From Niebla homalea (lineage: Eukaryota > Ascomycota > Lecanoromycetes > Lecanorales > Ramalinaceae), in contig JAHGAU010000012.1 of the NCBI GenBank assembly GCA_019925105.1, forward strand, positions 124,001 to 188,000: a stretch of 64,000 nt of DNA. The letters run 5' to 3'. A program made the position numbers and the translations under genes. Within the stretch, counting starts at the first letter, position 1. Each line of letters starts with the position of its first letter. The notes under the pieces were generated by a model. That model was not told where the DNA came from and did no database searches. It saw only the letters and a program-made list of their open reading frames with translations. Shown here in pieces: positions 47,389 to 59,048 of this stretch.

Positions 47389-48704
47389 GTTTCGTTGCCA
47401 TCTACCATATTTGTATTTATATTATTCAAATCAAAGTGTCCGTTCTCGATTCTTTCTTGGCGTCTTGGCGCTGCCTCCCGACCCCTCGATTGGATTTGGA
47501 TTTGTGGGATCCAAGCAAAAGACAAGAGACTGGCAATAATGAGGGGACTGAGAGCCAATATAGTGAAAATGTAAATCCGATGTTGCATCAATCATACGAA
47601 AGATGAACTTGACCAGTAGGCATCCTATTCAGATGAAATTATTGTCTCATTTCCCACCAGAAGCTTTGATTCATCACTTGCACTCCCAGGAGCAAGTGTA
47701 CGGTCCCGTTGTAGAAATAGATGCATCGTTTGTTGCTTTTCTTTCCCGTTTTCAATGGCATGGAATATTTCCCCTTCTCTACAGTAGAACAGACCAGAAG
47801 CCAGCCTCAGACCGCTAGCCAGCTCAAATTCCTTCTCAACGGCAACACCACCTCTTCGTAGCAGACCCTGCTACTCACCCAATTGTACGCTCGAGTGCCC
47901 CGGGCAATGTCGACACAACTTGCATTGATTGTCTCAAAGGGTCATGGCCTGCCCAGTCCTTTTCTTCCTTCCTTTGCATTCTTCCGTTCTTCTTTCAATC
48001 TTTCCCCGCCAGCTCATATCGAACATGGTTTATCGTACACATTCTTCTTACCATCTCCGTACCAAGACAACCAATGAAGCCCAGATCCATCACCATCACC
48101 TGCACCACTACCACAAGCCTCCCAATCACCCATCCATCCATCCCTACCGTCCCCCAACATGTCCTGCTCCACCGACTGGGTTTCCCCTCCCCCCGAAAAG
48201 ACGTACTAGGCCCATCACGTGTCCCAGTTGAGATCACAAGGCTGCCGCTTATGCAAACTGACCGGTCCCGAAGAGGAGGAGGAGGAGGAGGAGAAGGACG
48301 CGGGGTGTGCATGACCGAGGCATTGAGGTTGAAAAGGTATGGAGGTTGGTGAGACGGGGAGATGGGTGTGGGAAATTGGGGGTGGTGAGATGTGAAGGTC
48401 GTGAGGGAGGGGGGAAGAAGGTGCTGGAGAGAGAAAGCTGAGGGGAAAGGGGGGGATGGAAGGGAGTTGGGGAAGAGCAATGGAGAGATCTGCGCATGGC
48501 AAAGTGGAGCGCGGGATGAGAGAGTCAAGGGCAAGGGAGAAGGGGAGGGAGGGACTGAGGCTTCGGATGGGGTGGATAGCGGATGTGACCGTGGTATGAA
48601 ATTGTATACTCGGTACGTGATGGATTGGTGCTTGCAGCTGGTGGTTGTTTTGTTGGCCCACAGCTAAGATCGGAATCATAATCCAACTTTGTTGACGTGG
48701 ATTC
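47389..48704. other. Intergenic, 3' flank of HGH1
   Basis: No supported gene. A GGA-repeat tract (about 48268-48298) and GA-rich DNA create long Pro/Ser ORFs on the minus strand, which I treat as artefacts. Confidence 0.4.
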
Positions 48705-50242
48705 TCAGAAGATGGGCACAATCTCATCATCCTCATCATCCTCCTCTTTAACCTCGCCAATGACCTTCCCACCATCATCCGCATCCCCATCAGCCTTGCC
48801 CCTCTTGCCCGTACCTGCGCCTTCCCCTTCCTCGCCCATTAACAAATCCACAATCTTCTCGCACCACCCTCGAATTCCCTCCGCCCCTTGCTCCTCCCGC
48901 TCCGCATACCCCATATGCACCTCCCTTATCACGACATACACCCCCTGCTCCTTCATCACCTTCCTTCCTTCCCCACCGCCCCGGGCAGCAAGAAGATACA
49001 AGACCTCCACCAACAACCCCACCACTTTGATATCCGCTTCTTGCTTATGGTCAGGCGGAAGGTATTGACACTCCTCCGGTAGTCGATCCATCTCTTCCTC
49101 CGTGATACTGCGCTGGTCGGCTGAGCATAGTGGTAGGAGTATAGGAGGCAGGACCGAGTGAGCGGGTTGGACGAGGTAGAGAGGGTCGGATGTGGGGGAT
49201 AAGACGAGGTTGCGGAGGAGGAGGGCGGTGCCGAGGCGGCGGATGGAGGAAGGGTGGGTTGTCATTGGGAGAAAGGCTGTAAGCGGGTCGAGTGGGGAGG
49301 AAGAGGGAGGGGTGGTGAGGTGGGTGATGAATGTGATATACTGGTGGTGGTAGTGATGGTTAGCTCGGTGAAGAGAAATGCGAGAGTGAGGCCGGCCTAC
49401 CTTTGCAAGGTCGGCAAAGACGTAGCTGAGGTGGTCGAAATCCGCGGCAGGGTTGAAGCTGGGGCCGAGGTTGTAAATTTCGATGAGCTGGGTGACTGTG
49501 CTCTTCGTCTGTGTGGGCAAGGCGGTGATAGGTTTCTCCCGCTCGTGGGTGATGAGCCGCTCCATGGAGGAATGTTTGGAGAGGTTGGCGAGAAGCATGG
49601 CCAGGGAGTTGGCGTTGGGCTCTTTTGGGTTCTAAAGTTTGGTAGTCAGCTTCTGAAATTCTCACAATGCTCGGTGACGGGTACCACGGAGACGACGCGG
49701 TACGGCCGGGCGGGTACTGTCATACACATATTCCATTCAGGACAATCTTCAGGAATTGATCATCCTCTGCCAGCTTCTTGAGGAATTCAAGACCTCCACT
49801 ACCCGATAGGTTGATAAGAATCGCGATTGCATTTTTGGCAATCGGCTGTGAAAAGGATATTGAGTCAGCACGGATGCGTTCGGCGGGAGCAGATGGTCTG
49901 AGGCATAGAAGGTATGGGTCTTCGCACCTACAGCACGGTCTTGCACGAGTATCTTCAGGTCTCCCAAAGGGGCAAATTCATTGCTCTTGAAAATTGCAGG
50001 CTGGGTCTGTGAGTAACCGGCCAGGTGTTCGGTCGCTATTCAAGCGGGAGTTAGCGGGATCTCAGCTGTATTTGAGCGATTGCCGGAGGACTGTGAGGTT
50101 GCTTGGGGTTGAAGAGGTACCGATCTTGCGGGCTTCCGGGTTTTCGCTGTGGAGGAAGCCGACAAGCTTTAGAAGAAGTGTCAGTATGATTCAGAAGGCT
50201 TCTATAGCTCTTGCGGCTTACCTCCTCAAGTAGTGAGACCAT
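48705..50242 (-). CDS. HGH1: HGH1 homologue (eEF2 folding chaperone)
   Basis: HGH1 is an ARM-repeat-like cytosolic protein that assists folding of translation elongation factor eEF2. Six exons: 50242-50222, 50166-50121, 50035-49932, 49845-49726, 49631-49401 and 49340-48705, total about 385 residues, the usual length. Every join restores family sequence: VSLLEE/LVGFLHSENPEARK, then TQPAIFKSN, LGDLKILVQD, PIAKNAIAILINLSG, NPKEPNANSLAMLLANLSK, FDHLSYVFADLAK, and in the last exon the DUF384 motif LPEECQYLPPDHKQE followed by VYVVIREVH. Introns are short with good donors except GTACCT in intron 2. The C-terminus is a charged Glu/Asp-rich tail. Confidence 0.93.
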
Positions 50243-50321
50243 GCGGTGATCGATGGAATCGGGATTCTCATGCGGGCAATACTAATGAGGTTCGAAATGT
50301 TTCGGGGCTCAAAGAGCACTA

Positions 50322-50777
50322 GAATTAGCGTGCTCAAGTTGCTTGAGAATCCTTGGCATTATTTTTTGCGCGCACCCACTTTGATCGTTTCAACCGATAT
50401 GATTTATACCCTTTCAATATTTGACTTATCGGTCGCAAATTATTCCTTTAGATTACGATATATACTCTATTAAGTTTCACTTATATCTTTAGTTATAACG
50501 TAGCAATAAGGGGTGTTGAAAAAAAACCCATTTTAAGTCCAAAAATTGAGAGCGGAAGCTGTCCGTTAATAGATTTTATTCACCTTTTCCTACTCAATAT
50601 TTACTGAGTTTAAAGATATAAAATTTACATAGATTGATTCCTTAATAGACATATATATATCCCAGTTAGTAGCTCCATGTTTGACGCGTTATCTATGGAG
50701 CTGATATAGGTCACCAAGAGTGCGTGCGCGCAAAAAATAATGCCAAGGATTCTCAAGCAACTTGAGCACGCTAAAAC
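50322..50777. mobile_element. ~456-bp non-autonomous TIR element (MITE)
   Basis: A perfect 51-bp inverted repeat (50325-50375 and 50724-50774), extended outward with a few mismatches, bounds AT-rich DNA without coding capacity. Both ends abut TA within CTAG, consistent with a TA target duplication, although a 4-bp CTAG duplication fits equally. Each repeat carries a small internal palindrome (TCAAG-TTG-CTTGA). It lies between HGH1 and the O-methyltransferase, unrelated in sequence to the element at 35371. Confidence 0.85.
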
Positions 50778-51161
50778 TAGCGCGCGCGTATCTCTTATGT
50801 GCGAAATTCTCTGGAATCCCTTGGCATTAATCTACCACATCCCACGGCAGGAATGTTGCATGTCCTCGCGTCCCACGGCAGGAATGTTGCATGTCCTCGC
50901 GCGATGTCAGTGAGTAGTGCTGCCTCTAACTTGATGTATCGCCAGAAATAGGTAGGGAGGAAGCGCATCTGATCACTCAGCCCGGGCTTTGTTCGTATTC
51001 AAGAAATCGGATTCGCCTCTGAGGACATGATTTGTCCTTCGTCAATGATACACGACGTCGGAGAAAGCTTTACATAACCTCTATGAATCTTCATTCGAGG
51101 AGGTGTGAACCTCATGATCATAAAGCCTGGCTCGACGTCTGACACATGATTCCGAGGTCTA
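50778..51161. other. Intergenic, with a degenerate TIR-like fragment
   Basis: No gene. At about 50803-50833 a degraded match to the adjacent element's inverted repeat occurs (GAATCCCTTGGCATTAA). A 31-bp tandem duplication follows. Confidence 0.5.
50840..50901. repeat. Perfect 31-bp tandem duplication
   Basis: Two identical adjacent 31-bp units (50840-50870 and 50871-50901), each beginning TCCCACGGCAGGAATG. Confidence 0.95.
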
Positions 51162-52496
51162 TCAGTCCTTCTTCACCCAGGCAAGGATGCTTTTCTCTCC
51201 CCTTTCAAAATTCAACTTCCCATCTCCACCCTTCGCAAACATCTTCTGCCAATCATCCAACGTCCTCTCCCGCGAGTTGGCAGAAATGAGCATTTGCATG
51301 TCCAATGTCCGACCAACTTTATGCTCGTAATAGCTGGCGGAAGGGTCTCTTGGGGCTGGCAGAATCGTCTCATTCAAAATAATGCGGCTCCCAGCTTTCA
51401 TACTGGGGACCAGGTTCTCCAGAATCTGCAGGCAAACGTGATCAGGCCAATCGTGAAAGATGCGCCTGAAGAAGTACACATCCGCGTCCTTGACAGGCTG
51501 CGGTTTGAAGAAATCGTGTGCCTGATACTGGAAGCGTCCTTCAAGACCACCCGGGGGGTGAGCCTCAGCCTGGGATACGACCACCGGCAGGTCCTGAATA
51601 ACGAATGATATCTCTGATGCAACATTGGCGATGGCAACGCTGACATGGCCTCTCGACCCTCCACAGTCAACCAATTTGGCCTTGCCCAACGACTGCCATG
51701 GATATCCCCACGCGACCTCAATCTCAGGCGCAACGTTCGATCCTGAAGTTCCGAGGAAGCCCATTGCACCGCCAAAGCGTTGTGCCCGCCACGGTTCTGC
51801 TCCGAAGAACTCGAAGAGAGATTTCCCCTCCATTCCGTACCCCAACGAAATGCCGGTCTCTCCAGGGTGAAGTGAGCCTGGCCACTTCTTCATGGCCTTG
51901 ACCTGATGTGCAGCTCCATAATGAATCTCTTCGAGGCAATGATGACCGAGATCGCGAGCTCCCTGTTCTTTGGCCAAAAGCGCTGATAGTGCCGTGTGGG
52001 CTACCTGCTCAGGCTCGGGCTCGTAGAAGATGCGATTCGTCATCGCGTACCTGATGATCCTGCGGCATGTGTCCTCGTCCAGGCCGCACGCTCTCGAAAT
52101 GAAAGCGTAAGTGGCTGTGCCCTCAAGGGGGATGCATTGCCACATGTTGTACTCATTGATGGTTTGCAGTGTCCATGTGTCGTGCATCTGTGCTTAACAT
52201 TGGCCACGGCATTAACTTGGACTCAATGCGTTGCTTACCTTCAGCATGGTCAGTTGTAGCCATGCAGTCTTGCCTCCTGATACGAGATCGTGTAGCTGCT
52301 GCGTTGCAGCCCAGATCTCATCCCGCCATTCGCGAAGCTTGGGCTCATCATTGGGGATAAAGTCAGGGGTTGGCGCATCGGCCGCAAAAGATGGCAGAGG
52401 AAGACTCTGTTCTTTCAGTGCTTTATCAAGCTTCGCCGAGCGATCGGAGATCGTATGCGCAAGCTCCAGCATGGACGGACGCAGATAGGCAGCCAT
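51162..52496 (-). CDS. SAM-dependent O-methyltransferase (COMT-like)
   Basis: A fungal secondary-metabolism O-methyltransferase that transfers a methyl group from S-adenosylmethionine to a hydroxyl. The exons are 52496-52239 and 52187-51162 (about 427 residues); the 51-bp intron (GTAAGC to CAG) is phase 0. The N-terminal dimerisation/winged-helix region is followed by the SAM motif LVDCGGSRGHVSVAIA and by FFRRIFHDWPD, which holds the probable catalytic histidine. The C-terminal block (SRERTLDDWQKMF) is also standard. No damage is seen, unlike the neighbouring genes on the same strand. It lies at the left edge of the diterpenoid gene region and is the natural tailoring enzyme of that pathway, by context only. 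Confidence 0.9.
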
Positions 52497-53657
52497 CTTG
52501 GCGGAATTTTGACACTTTCACCAGGAAATGTGAGAGAACGAGACACAGTGGTCGATGGAAGACAGTTCGATACAGGGGCAGCTCAGCCAGAGAACCATCG
52601 GCATCTCCTGCTTGAGCTCCTCCACTTATACGAGTCACTGAAAAGCCTATCTACGCCATGGTAGCTGTCAGCCTCACCCCGTTGGCCATGCCTGAAGCAG
52701 TGCCAGCCCAACATGTCAAGACAGTTCGCGCGAACTTTGTAAGGCCGGAATATGCATTAAGCCAATCAAGTGCCAGGACCTCGAGATCCGGTAAATTGAT
52801 CGACGCTGACGACGCGATGCTATCCAAAAGTCGTAAGCGCTAATGGCACGAACGGTTGAAGATGACGTGAACAACGAAGCTTGATCAAGGCAAGCTCACA
52901 AAAGCCGGCCTGGTCAAGGCAAAAGCCGAACCGATCGCCGCACCATCGCTAAAACCAATCATGGATGATAAAGTCGAGCCGTCCTAGCATGTGTGGATTT
53001 CAAAGCACATTCTGTAGAATCTTACATTTTGGAATCTTATGACGGCTCGATGCAATGCAGACAAGGCTGACATGATCTCAGCCTTGATGACGTGGTCAAA
53101 ATGCATTAGCTCCAACATCTGACCCTGTGAAGGTAAGTGTTGCGATAGTGCAGTTACCACCAGATCTTCCCTTCCAAAGTATGACGGCACTTTCAATGAT
53201 TAGACTACCCGAATGCGAGACATTCGAGCCGTGCTTTGAAATACGGAGGAATTTTCTGTTGAATAGCTTGGATCCTCTAGGATCCTTTTTGATGTGCACC
53301 CAGGGATGATCCATGAAGTAGCTATCTCATTCAAGACATCAAATCTCGCATTCATAACTCACCCGCACCACCTGGCTCTACGTAGCGTCATGTGCGATGG
53401 TAAGCTGATGGAAATCAGTTCTTTGTGATTCTACAACGCTCAAGCTGGGTCGGGAACAAGCCCTGTCAGCGTGCGGATTCCTAGGGCGGGTACCAGGCAA
53501 TCAAGACTTCAGTGCTCGAGATTTTGATCAACACGGGTCAAGTTGCGCGAAAAGAGAAAGACTGCGATTCGCGCTACCCTCGATACATCGCTTTCTCAGC
53601 GCAAGGATCTGGCTTCTCGATATGGACAGACATCCATGCTTGCGAATAATAAGCATT
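52497..53657. other. Intergenic, no gene seen
   Basis: Short ORFs only. This holds the promoter of the O-methyltransferase and the 3' flank of the cyclase. Confidence 0.4.
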
Positions 53658-56600
53658 CTACGTCATGCCAATACCAATATCTCTCGCCAGATAAATCTGC
53701 CCATACAGATTGGTCACATCGACGAACAGCATGATTCTGTCCATCGTCTCGAACGGCAACTCCTTGTGCAAACCCGCCAGCGCATGCTCTAGGCACTCCC
53801 GCTCATACTCCGCCAGTGTCAGCAAGCCTGCCTTTCGTTGCCGTTCGCGTCTTTCCCCACTAGATCCGCCATCGTTCTTTTCCTCCCCCTTTGGGACCTC
53901 GTTTACGAAATCGGAAAATTCGCGCTGTTCACTTTGCGTTCGCCACGATCCCGTTGGATGGAGCCATGGTCGTTGTACATGCGACACAGCATTGCCAGAA
54001 GGAGCGCCAAGTCCTGCGCCAGATATTTTTGCTTTGGTGTGCGGACGACGGGTCTTGAATGCTGTTGGATCCATCACTTATCATAGATGTGAAGAACAGA
54101 AAGGAATACGGGCAGCTGGTGTGGTCTGCACCAGTCGATCGAACCCAAGAGTGGTAGGTTTCGGTGGCAGAGAGGAAGTTTACGGTCTGGTGAGGCATGT
54201 GAGATTGGAGTGAGAAGGCGTGGCTATCTTCGATTTGCTTCATGTGGGCCAAGAGGAAAGTGGACAGTGCTTTTTTCAGATAAGTCCGGGTCGTGATAGA
54301 TCTAGAGATGATGCACACGTGGCTGGAGATATGGTCGATGAAGCGCGTGATTGTTTGCTCGATATCTGACAACGCGGCATTTTTGCCGTTGATGTGATTT
54401 GCGGGACTGCCGTTCGTGTGTGTGTAGGTCCATGGTCGAGGGACATGGAGGGCGCCTTGCGACAATCTTCCTGTTGAGCTGGCTGCTAAGTATTTGGCCT
54501 CCTCGATCTGACCGGTGGAGTAGCCATTAAGTGAACATTGTCATCGTTAGGCTGCGGGTGAATGGCGCCATTCGAAAGTTCCACGATCGGTTGGTCTTCG
54601 CAGAGATGAATAATCTTTCTTTTGACATGATCAAAATCCGGGGGGGGGAAGCTTGCCGACCACGCTCTCCATGTAGTCGTCGATCTGATAATTCAGCATC
54701 GAGATTACCATCATCTCCCACAGGATGTCGTTATTCACCTGCTTGGACCTGAGGAGGTTACAGCCCAACCATGTGAAAGGAATGTACTCCAAGTACTTCT
54801 TGCCGTCTACTTTTGTTGCAGTGAACACCCTGGCTTTTTCCTCTTTGAGCAAGGGCAAGAAAGAGACGCTCTGTAGCAGAGCCGCTCCCAGCTTCCATTC
54901 GGGTATACCGTTGAAGTGTGGGATGCGTCTGAAGAAAACCTGGTGTTTATAAAATCGATTGGTCGATGTTCCCGGCCGATGCCCCATTGAGTCTGTGGTG
55001 AGGATGCAGGGGAGCATTCAGCGCCGCTAGACAGTATGTTTGAGACAGAACTGGGGACGAATGGGTGACTTTCTCCACCCACAGGAGATTAGGTTTCCTG
55101 GGCCTGCTTTGGTCTCTGATGAAGTCCCTTCCCCTTTCAATTGATGCTGTAAGATCTCGACGGACGCAGTCAGTCGATGATATATTTGAAAGACTCAGCA
55201 AGGTCAAAGTAGCATATGCTGTGACTTCTGAAGCTTGCGGTCCCCATGAGCCATCATGCTCTTGGTTTTGCATAGTTTTGGTCAAAAGTTGAGCCAAGAG
55301 GACAGATATACGCTGGAGAGTGGACTTCTCAAGAGAGAGCGGAATCTCGCCTGTCTCCTTTACGTGCAGCAGTCTTGTGAAAGATTGAGCCAGCAGCATC
55401 GCTGGATATTCTTCCGAGAGATTCTACTTCAGTCAACGCGTGATTACCTCAAGATAACCGCAACATACCCATTTGTCATGCAGTCGACCGCGCCACCACA
55501 AGCTGCAAAGAAACTTGGCTGCTTTGTTTATTTGCGACGAATATTCCCAGGGGTTTGGCTTGTACAGCAAGGCCATGAGAACGTTGCAGTTGGCACTAAA
55601 GCTTCGATTGCGCTCTGTCGCATACGTTCGGAAACTTTCCTCCGCTTCGAATTCGAGGATGAAGTTATCCGGTTTCAAGGTATTCCTGCCCGCGAGGCTG
55701 AGTGTTATCATGGTCCTCGCGGTATCATCGGCATCTGCCATGATTCCAGGCGCTGAGAGATCCATATCAACAAGACAGGCTCTAGACAAAGTAACTAGGT
55801 GTCCACTTACAGAAGCCGACTGTTCCGTGCCCATCATTGATGTTACTTTCAAGAATGTCGGCTACTTGGGCAGTCTTCTCCGGTCCCAATTCGTCGATGG
55901 AGAAGCCTGCTCCAAGTAATGTCGACATTACCTGACGGATGATAAGCGCATGCTACTACTGTAGGAGAGTGGGGGAAGTTACCCAGCTGCACTCGAATAT
56001 TGTCGTTGGAGCAGCGCTGGCAAAGCCTTCAGACTGGACAAAGACTCTCTTCAAGTAAGCCTCCGCCTCATCGTCCCACTCGGACGTATGAATCAGATAA
56101 GCAGCCGTCGACGACGGTGAGGCCATCATGCTTCCACGGTGAAGATGATGCTTGATCTGGTCGAAATCTAGCATACCCACCAACGCTTCCAGGGAGTGAA
56201 CTAGTGTTGACTTTGCTTGGCTATACAACATGCTCAAGTCGAACTTCCCAAGCTTAGTTCGATTCAAAGTGGCTAGAGTCTCAGCACCGGGGAATTCAAA
56301 GACTATGTCGTGGTACCGAAGGAGCTTCAGATGAGTTGGTACTAATACCTCAAAACCAACATGGTCACTAGCTGCGACATCCCATTCCTGTAATGTCATG
56401 TCGAGCCAGCGAACCAAGTCGCAGATGCGAGCGTTAAGGTCAGGCGGAAGAATTGAGCCTCGTACCAAAGGTTCGTCTCGGTGCTTCAGAATGGCAAGCA
56501 GTACCGCGCTTGCGTTCAAAATGCCATCAACTTTCGAGACGTTGCTTCCCCAGGCTTCCGCAGCACACTTGTCTCGTAGGATGATCTGAAAGCACTCGGG

Positions 56601-56831
56601 GAATAGCCAATAGCGATTTCCATCTTCTTGGGTTTTTGAGATCATTGCCACCCAAGCAGTATCGTAGACTACTGGAGAGAATAGACTTTTGTGCGAGTCT
56701 TGCTTGAGCCTGTCCGCTAGTTCAGACACTATTATCGAAGCCTCCGCTCGTAAAGACATGGTGTGTATGGTATCAGACTCTCTGCTTTCTATTGAGAAAG
56801 GGAGTAAGAACGAGGCTGATAGCTGCTGCAA
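53658..56831 (-). pseudogene. Bifunctional-type diterpene cyclase (CPS/KS-like), apparently frameshifted
   Basis: A fungal copalyl diphosphate synthase/kaurene synthase-type enzyme that would cyclise geranylgeranyl diphosphate. The 5' part is clean: exons 56831 (or 56759) to 55983, 55931-55811, 55752-55469 and 55423 onward, with short good introns. It has YDTAWVAM, SPSSTAAYL and the class II acid motif DADD (55724-55735). The class I motif DDYME is at 54667-54681, and C-terminal signatures follow (TGADHTSCPYSF, CRMYNDHGSIQRDRGER). The reading frame must shift near 54950, at a run of nine G (54640-54648), near an A/T run at 54026-54030 and near 53911-53920. One additional 3' intron is likely. 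I read it as a pseudogene; homopolymer assembly errors are the alternative. Confidence 0.8.
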
Positions 56832-57308
56832 TCGAAGTGGGGATACGAAGCATGAAACCCCTTGAAATTTTGTGACCGCAGAACTGCCTTAAACAGTATA
56901 TAACCATTAATACCTTCGAAATATTTGTCACTTCACGCTACTTTAGCCACAAAAGGATCATGCAGTCCAGAGCCATCCAGCTGTCTAGTATGACCCCAGC
57001 CTGTCATCACGCAGCCACCCGAACAGCAAAATTTGCAGCTTCTGGTTGGGGTACGAAGACAGCCGTCAAAGTGGAGTACAAGGGCACGACCAATCATTGA
57101 AATTACAGGCGAGACTATCCTCCCGGATTTCCGTGTTCTCGAGCTGAGTCCGAGATGCCCAGAGTACGCATCGAAGCTCTTCGTGGCCTCATTGTGACGA
57201 GCCTTCAAGCCTTGCTTATTTCTACCAACGCGAATTCCCTACTCGCTCTAAGATTTTAATGCAATTGGACAGCAATTGTGCAACATCCAGCCTTCTACGA
57301 TGTTTTTC
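56832..57308. other. Intergenic, no gene seen
   Basis: Contains the cyclase promoter and the end of the methyltransferase region. The minus-strand ORF 56933-57208 has no features. Confidence 0.4.
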
Positions 57309-58443
57309 TTATGTCAACACAAGAGGAGTGTCGAAGCTCGCACTTTGCTTCATCTCCGAGTGAAGAAGCTTCAGAGATTTCCTGCTGTGCTCGGCGTCTC
57401 CAACGCCTTCAGTCTTCTCCTCTACTAAGTCAAGGCAGCCAGCGAGGTTGCTTTGACCCCACATCGCGGGAATGATGATGTTCCGTCCCCACAACTTCGA
57501 GACCGACTTGTCGAAACAAGATGGAAGCTCCTTGATCCATCTGATCCTATAAGCGGTGGTTTTAATGGTTGAAAGGCTTCCTTACTCGTAAGTGGTATAT
57601 TGCTTCGGTTTTACCAAGACCTTACAGTGCTGGTCAACTGCAGGGTGGGGATCCCAGGATCAGGCTTGCGCGCTGATACTGATTTCGCCAAGGGCTCAAA
57701 CCATTGCAAATAACCTCCAGGCTCTGGCCCAGTGTGAGTGGGTTCATTCCTTAGTCTAGTAGGATTTCCATGACATATCGCACCAAGATCAAGGTGTGAC
57801 GCATGGATACTTGCGAAGTAAAGAAAGTAGGTCCTCCGGAGCGTCTGGATTGTTCAAAAGAAGGAGCCAAAACCTGATGTGAACGACATCAAACTATTCT
57901 TGGACCACTGAGGCTTATGGTATGAAGCCATTGGGACTACCAATCCGACATTTTGAATGCCGTAGAGGGGTAAAAATTGCTCGTCTGAGACATCGTCGAT
58001 CGTTGCCTGAGAGAATTTGACGGCGGTCTCTAGAGCCCATGCGCTTGCCTTGTCATAAGCGTGCTCGAGCAAGCATGGAGGAGAGGACGCTCTTACGCAG
58101 TACCAGTGCCCACGTCTGCAATGCGGACATTTTTCCCATCGACGGGTATAATGTGGTTGTTCAGGTAGCCAGCAACCTCCTTTAGCATCAGGTGATTATA
58201 ATTGAGTCTGTTTGCATCAGCTTGCGAAAGCTAGTGGGTCTCTCTTCGGTCTCCAAATCCGATAGAGGATCTCAAGCTCCGATGGAGTAGGTAAACTACC
58301 CGCTCTTCACTGGACGTGGTCATGGTCTTCAAAGGGGTGAAGTCGTCCTGAGTATGTCCAGAGGCTGATTCGTAGTCTTTAAAGTGAGTCTCAGGGAGGG
58401 ACTGGTGGCTCACTGTCTTGAAAGATAAAGTTGTAAGTAACAA
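57309..58443 (-). pseudogene. SAM methyltransferase of the fungal RLNYQH/GTGTG type, partly decayed
   Basis: A class I methyltransferase of the kind common in fungal secondary-metabolite clusters. Exons 58443-58300, 58230-58097 and 58043 onward join well: RLNYNHLMLKE, then SAM motif I in RIADVGTGTA, then VSDEQFLP. A further small intron gives FDVVHIRFW. Later pieces are PGGYLQWFEP (near 57690-57720) and a typical C-terminus ending in SFDTPLVLT. I cannot join the last three blocks without a frame change, and the sequence between motif I and FDVVHIR is shorter than usual, so I favour a degraded gene. A multi-exon functional gene with unusual introns is not excluded. Confidence 0.55.
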
Positions 58444-59048
58444 TGTGTCCGTTGAATCCGAGGGCCATGTAGATCACAGAACCAGACTCGGCTCAAGCAG
58501 CCAAAACAACAATTCGAGTTGAGGCATTTGATCACCTGTGGACGTGAGGAACAAGGCCAGTAGATTGGCACCGCGTAACGTGCCGTATGATTTGCGTGCT
58601 AGCTTCCTAAATACAACACACCTCCTAGGTAAAACACTGCACGTGTGAGGTCTTTTCAGTCATACACTTCTCGATACCAGCCACTAACAACCAAGGAGCA
58701 CGCCCAATCCGAGAATTGACAAGGATGGGTTGCACATGCAGACTGCTGCAGTCCGATTCCCGAACGATTACAGGAAGGAAGATATCAAACAATAGGGTAC
58801 AGGCGATCGCATCGCCGCAAAGATGCATCAGGCGTTTGCGAGGTGTTGTAGTAGGTACATGATACATGCATCAGGCTTTTGCGAGGTTACTAAGGTACTA
58901 GGTACAAGTTTTTGGCGTCTTCTAGCAGGCTAACTCCGCGGCGTTCCATCCTAGGTAACATTCTCCTGGCCTACATTAGTCCCCATTAGCCCTTAACTGG
59001 ACACTTAGCCTGTGGGGAAAGGCGGGGAGCCCACCCTCGTTGGGGAAA
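58444..59048. other. Intergenic, with a direct repeat
   Basis: No supported gene. A ~22-bp near-identical direct repeat (ATGCATCAGGC[G/T]TTTGCGAGGT) lies at 58823-58844 and 58866-58887. Confidence 0.5.

Noticed and set aside
48215..48790. 191-codon minus-strand ORF downstream of HGH1
   Set aside because: Low-complexity Ser/Pro sequence from GA-rich DNA that overlaps the HGH1 3' end in another frame.
54980..55030. A 44-bp intron (GTCTAG donor) to fix the cyclase frame near 55.0 kb
   Set aside because: It would restore frame but remove the conserved YCLAALNA segment and uses a poor donor, so a frameshift downstream is more likely.
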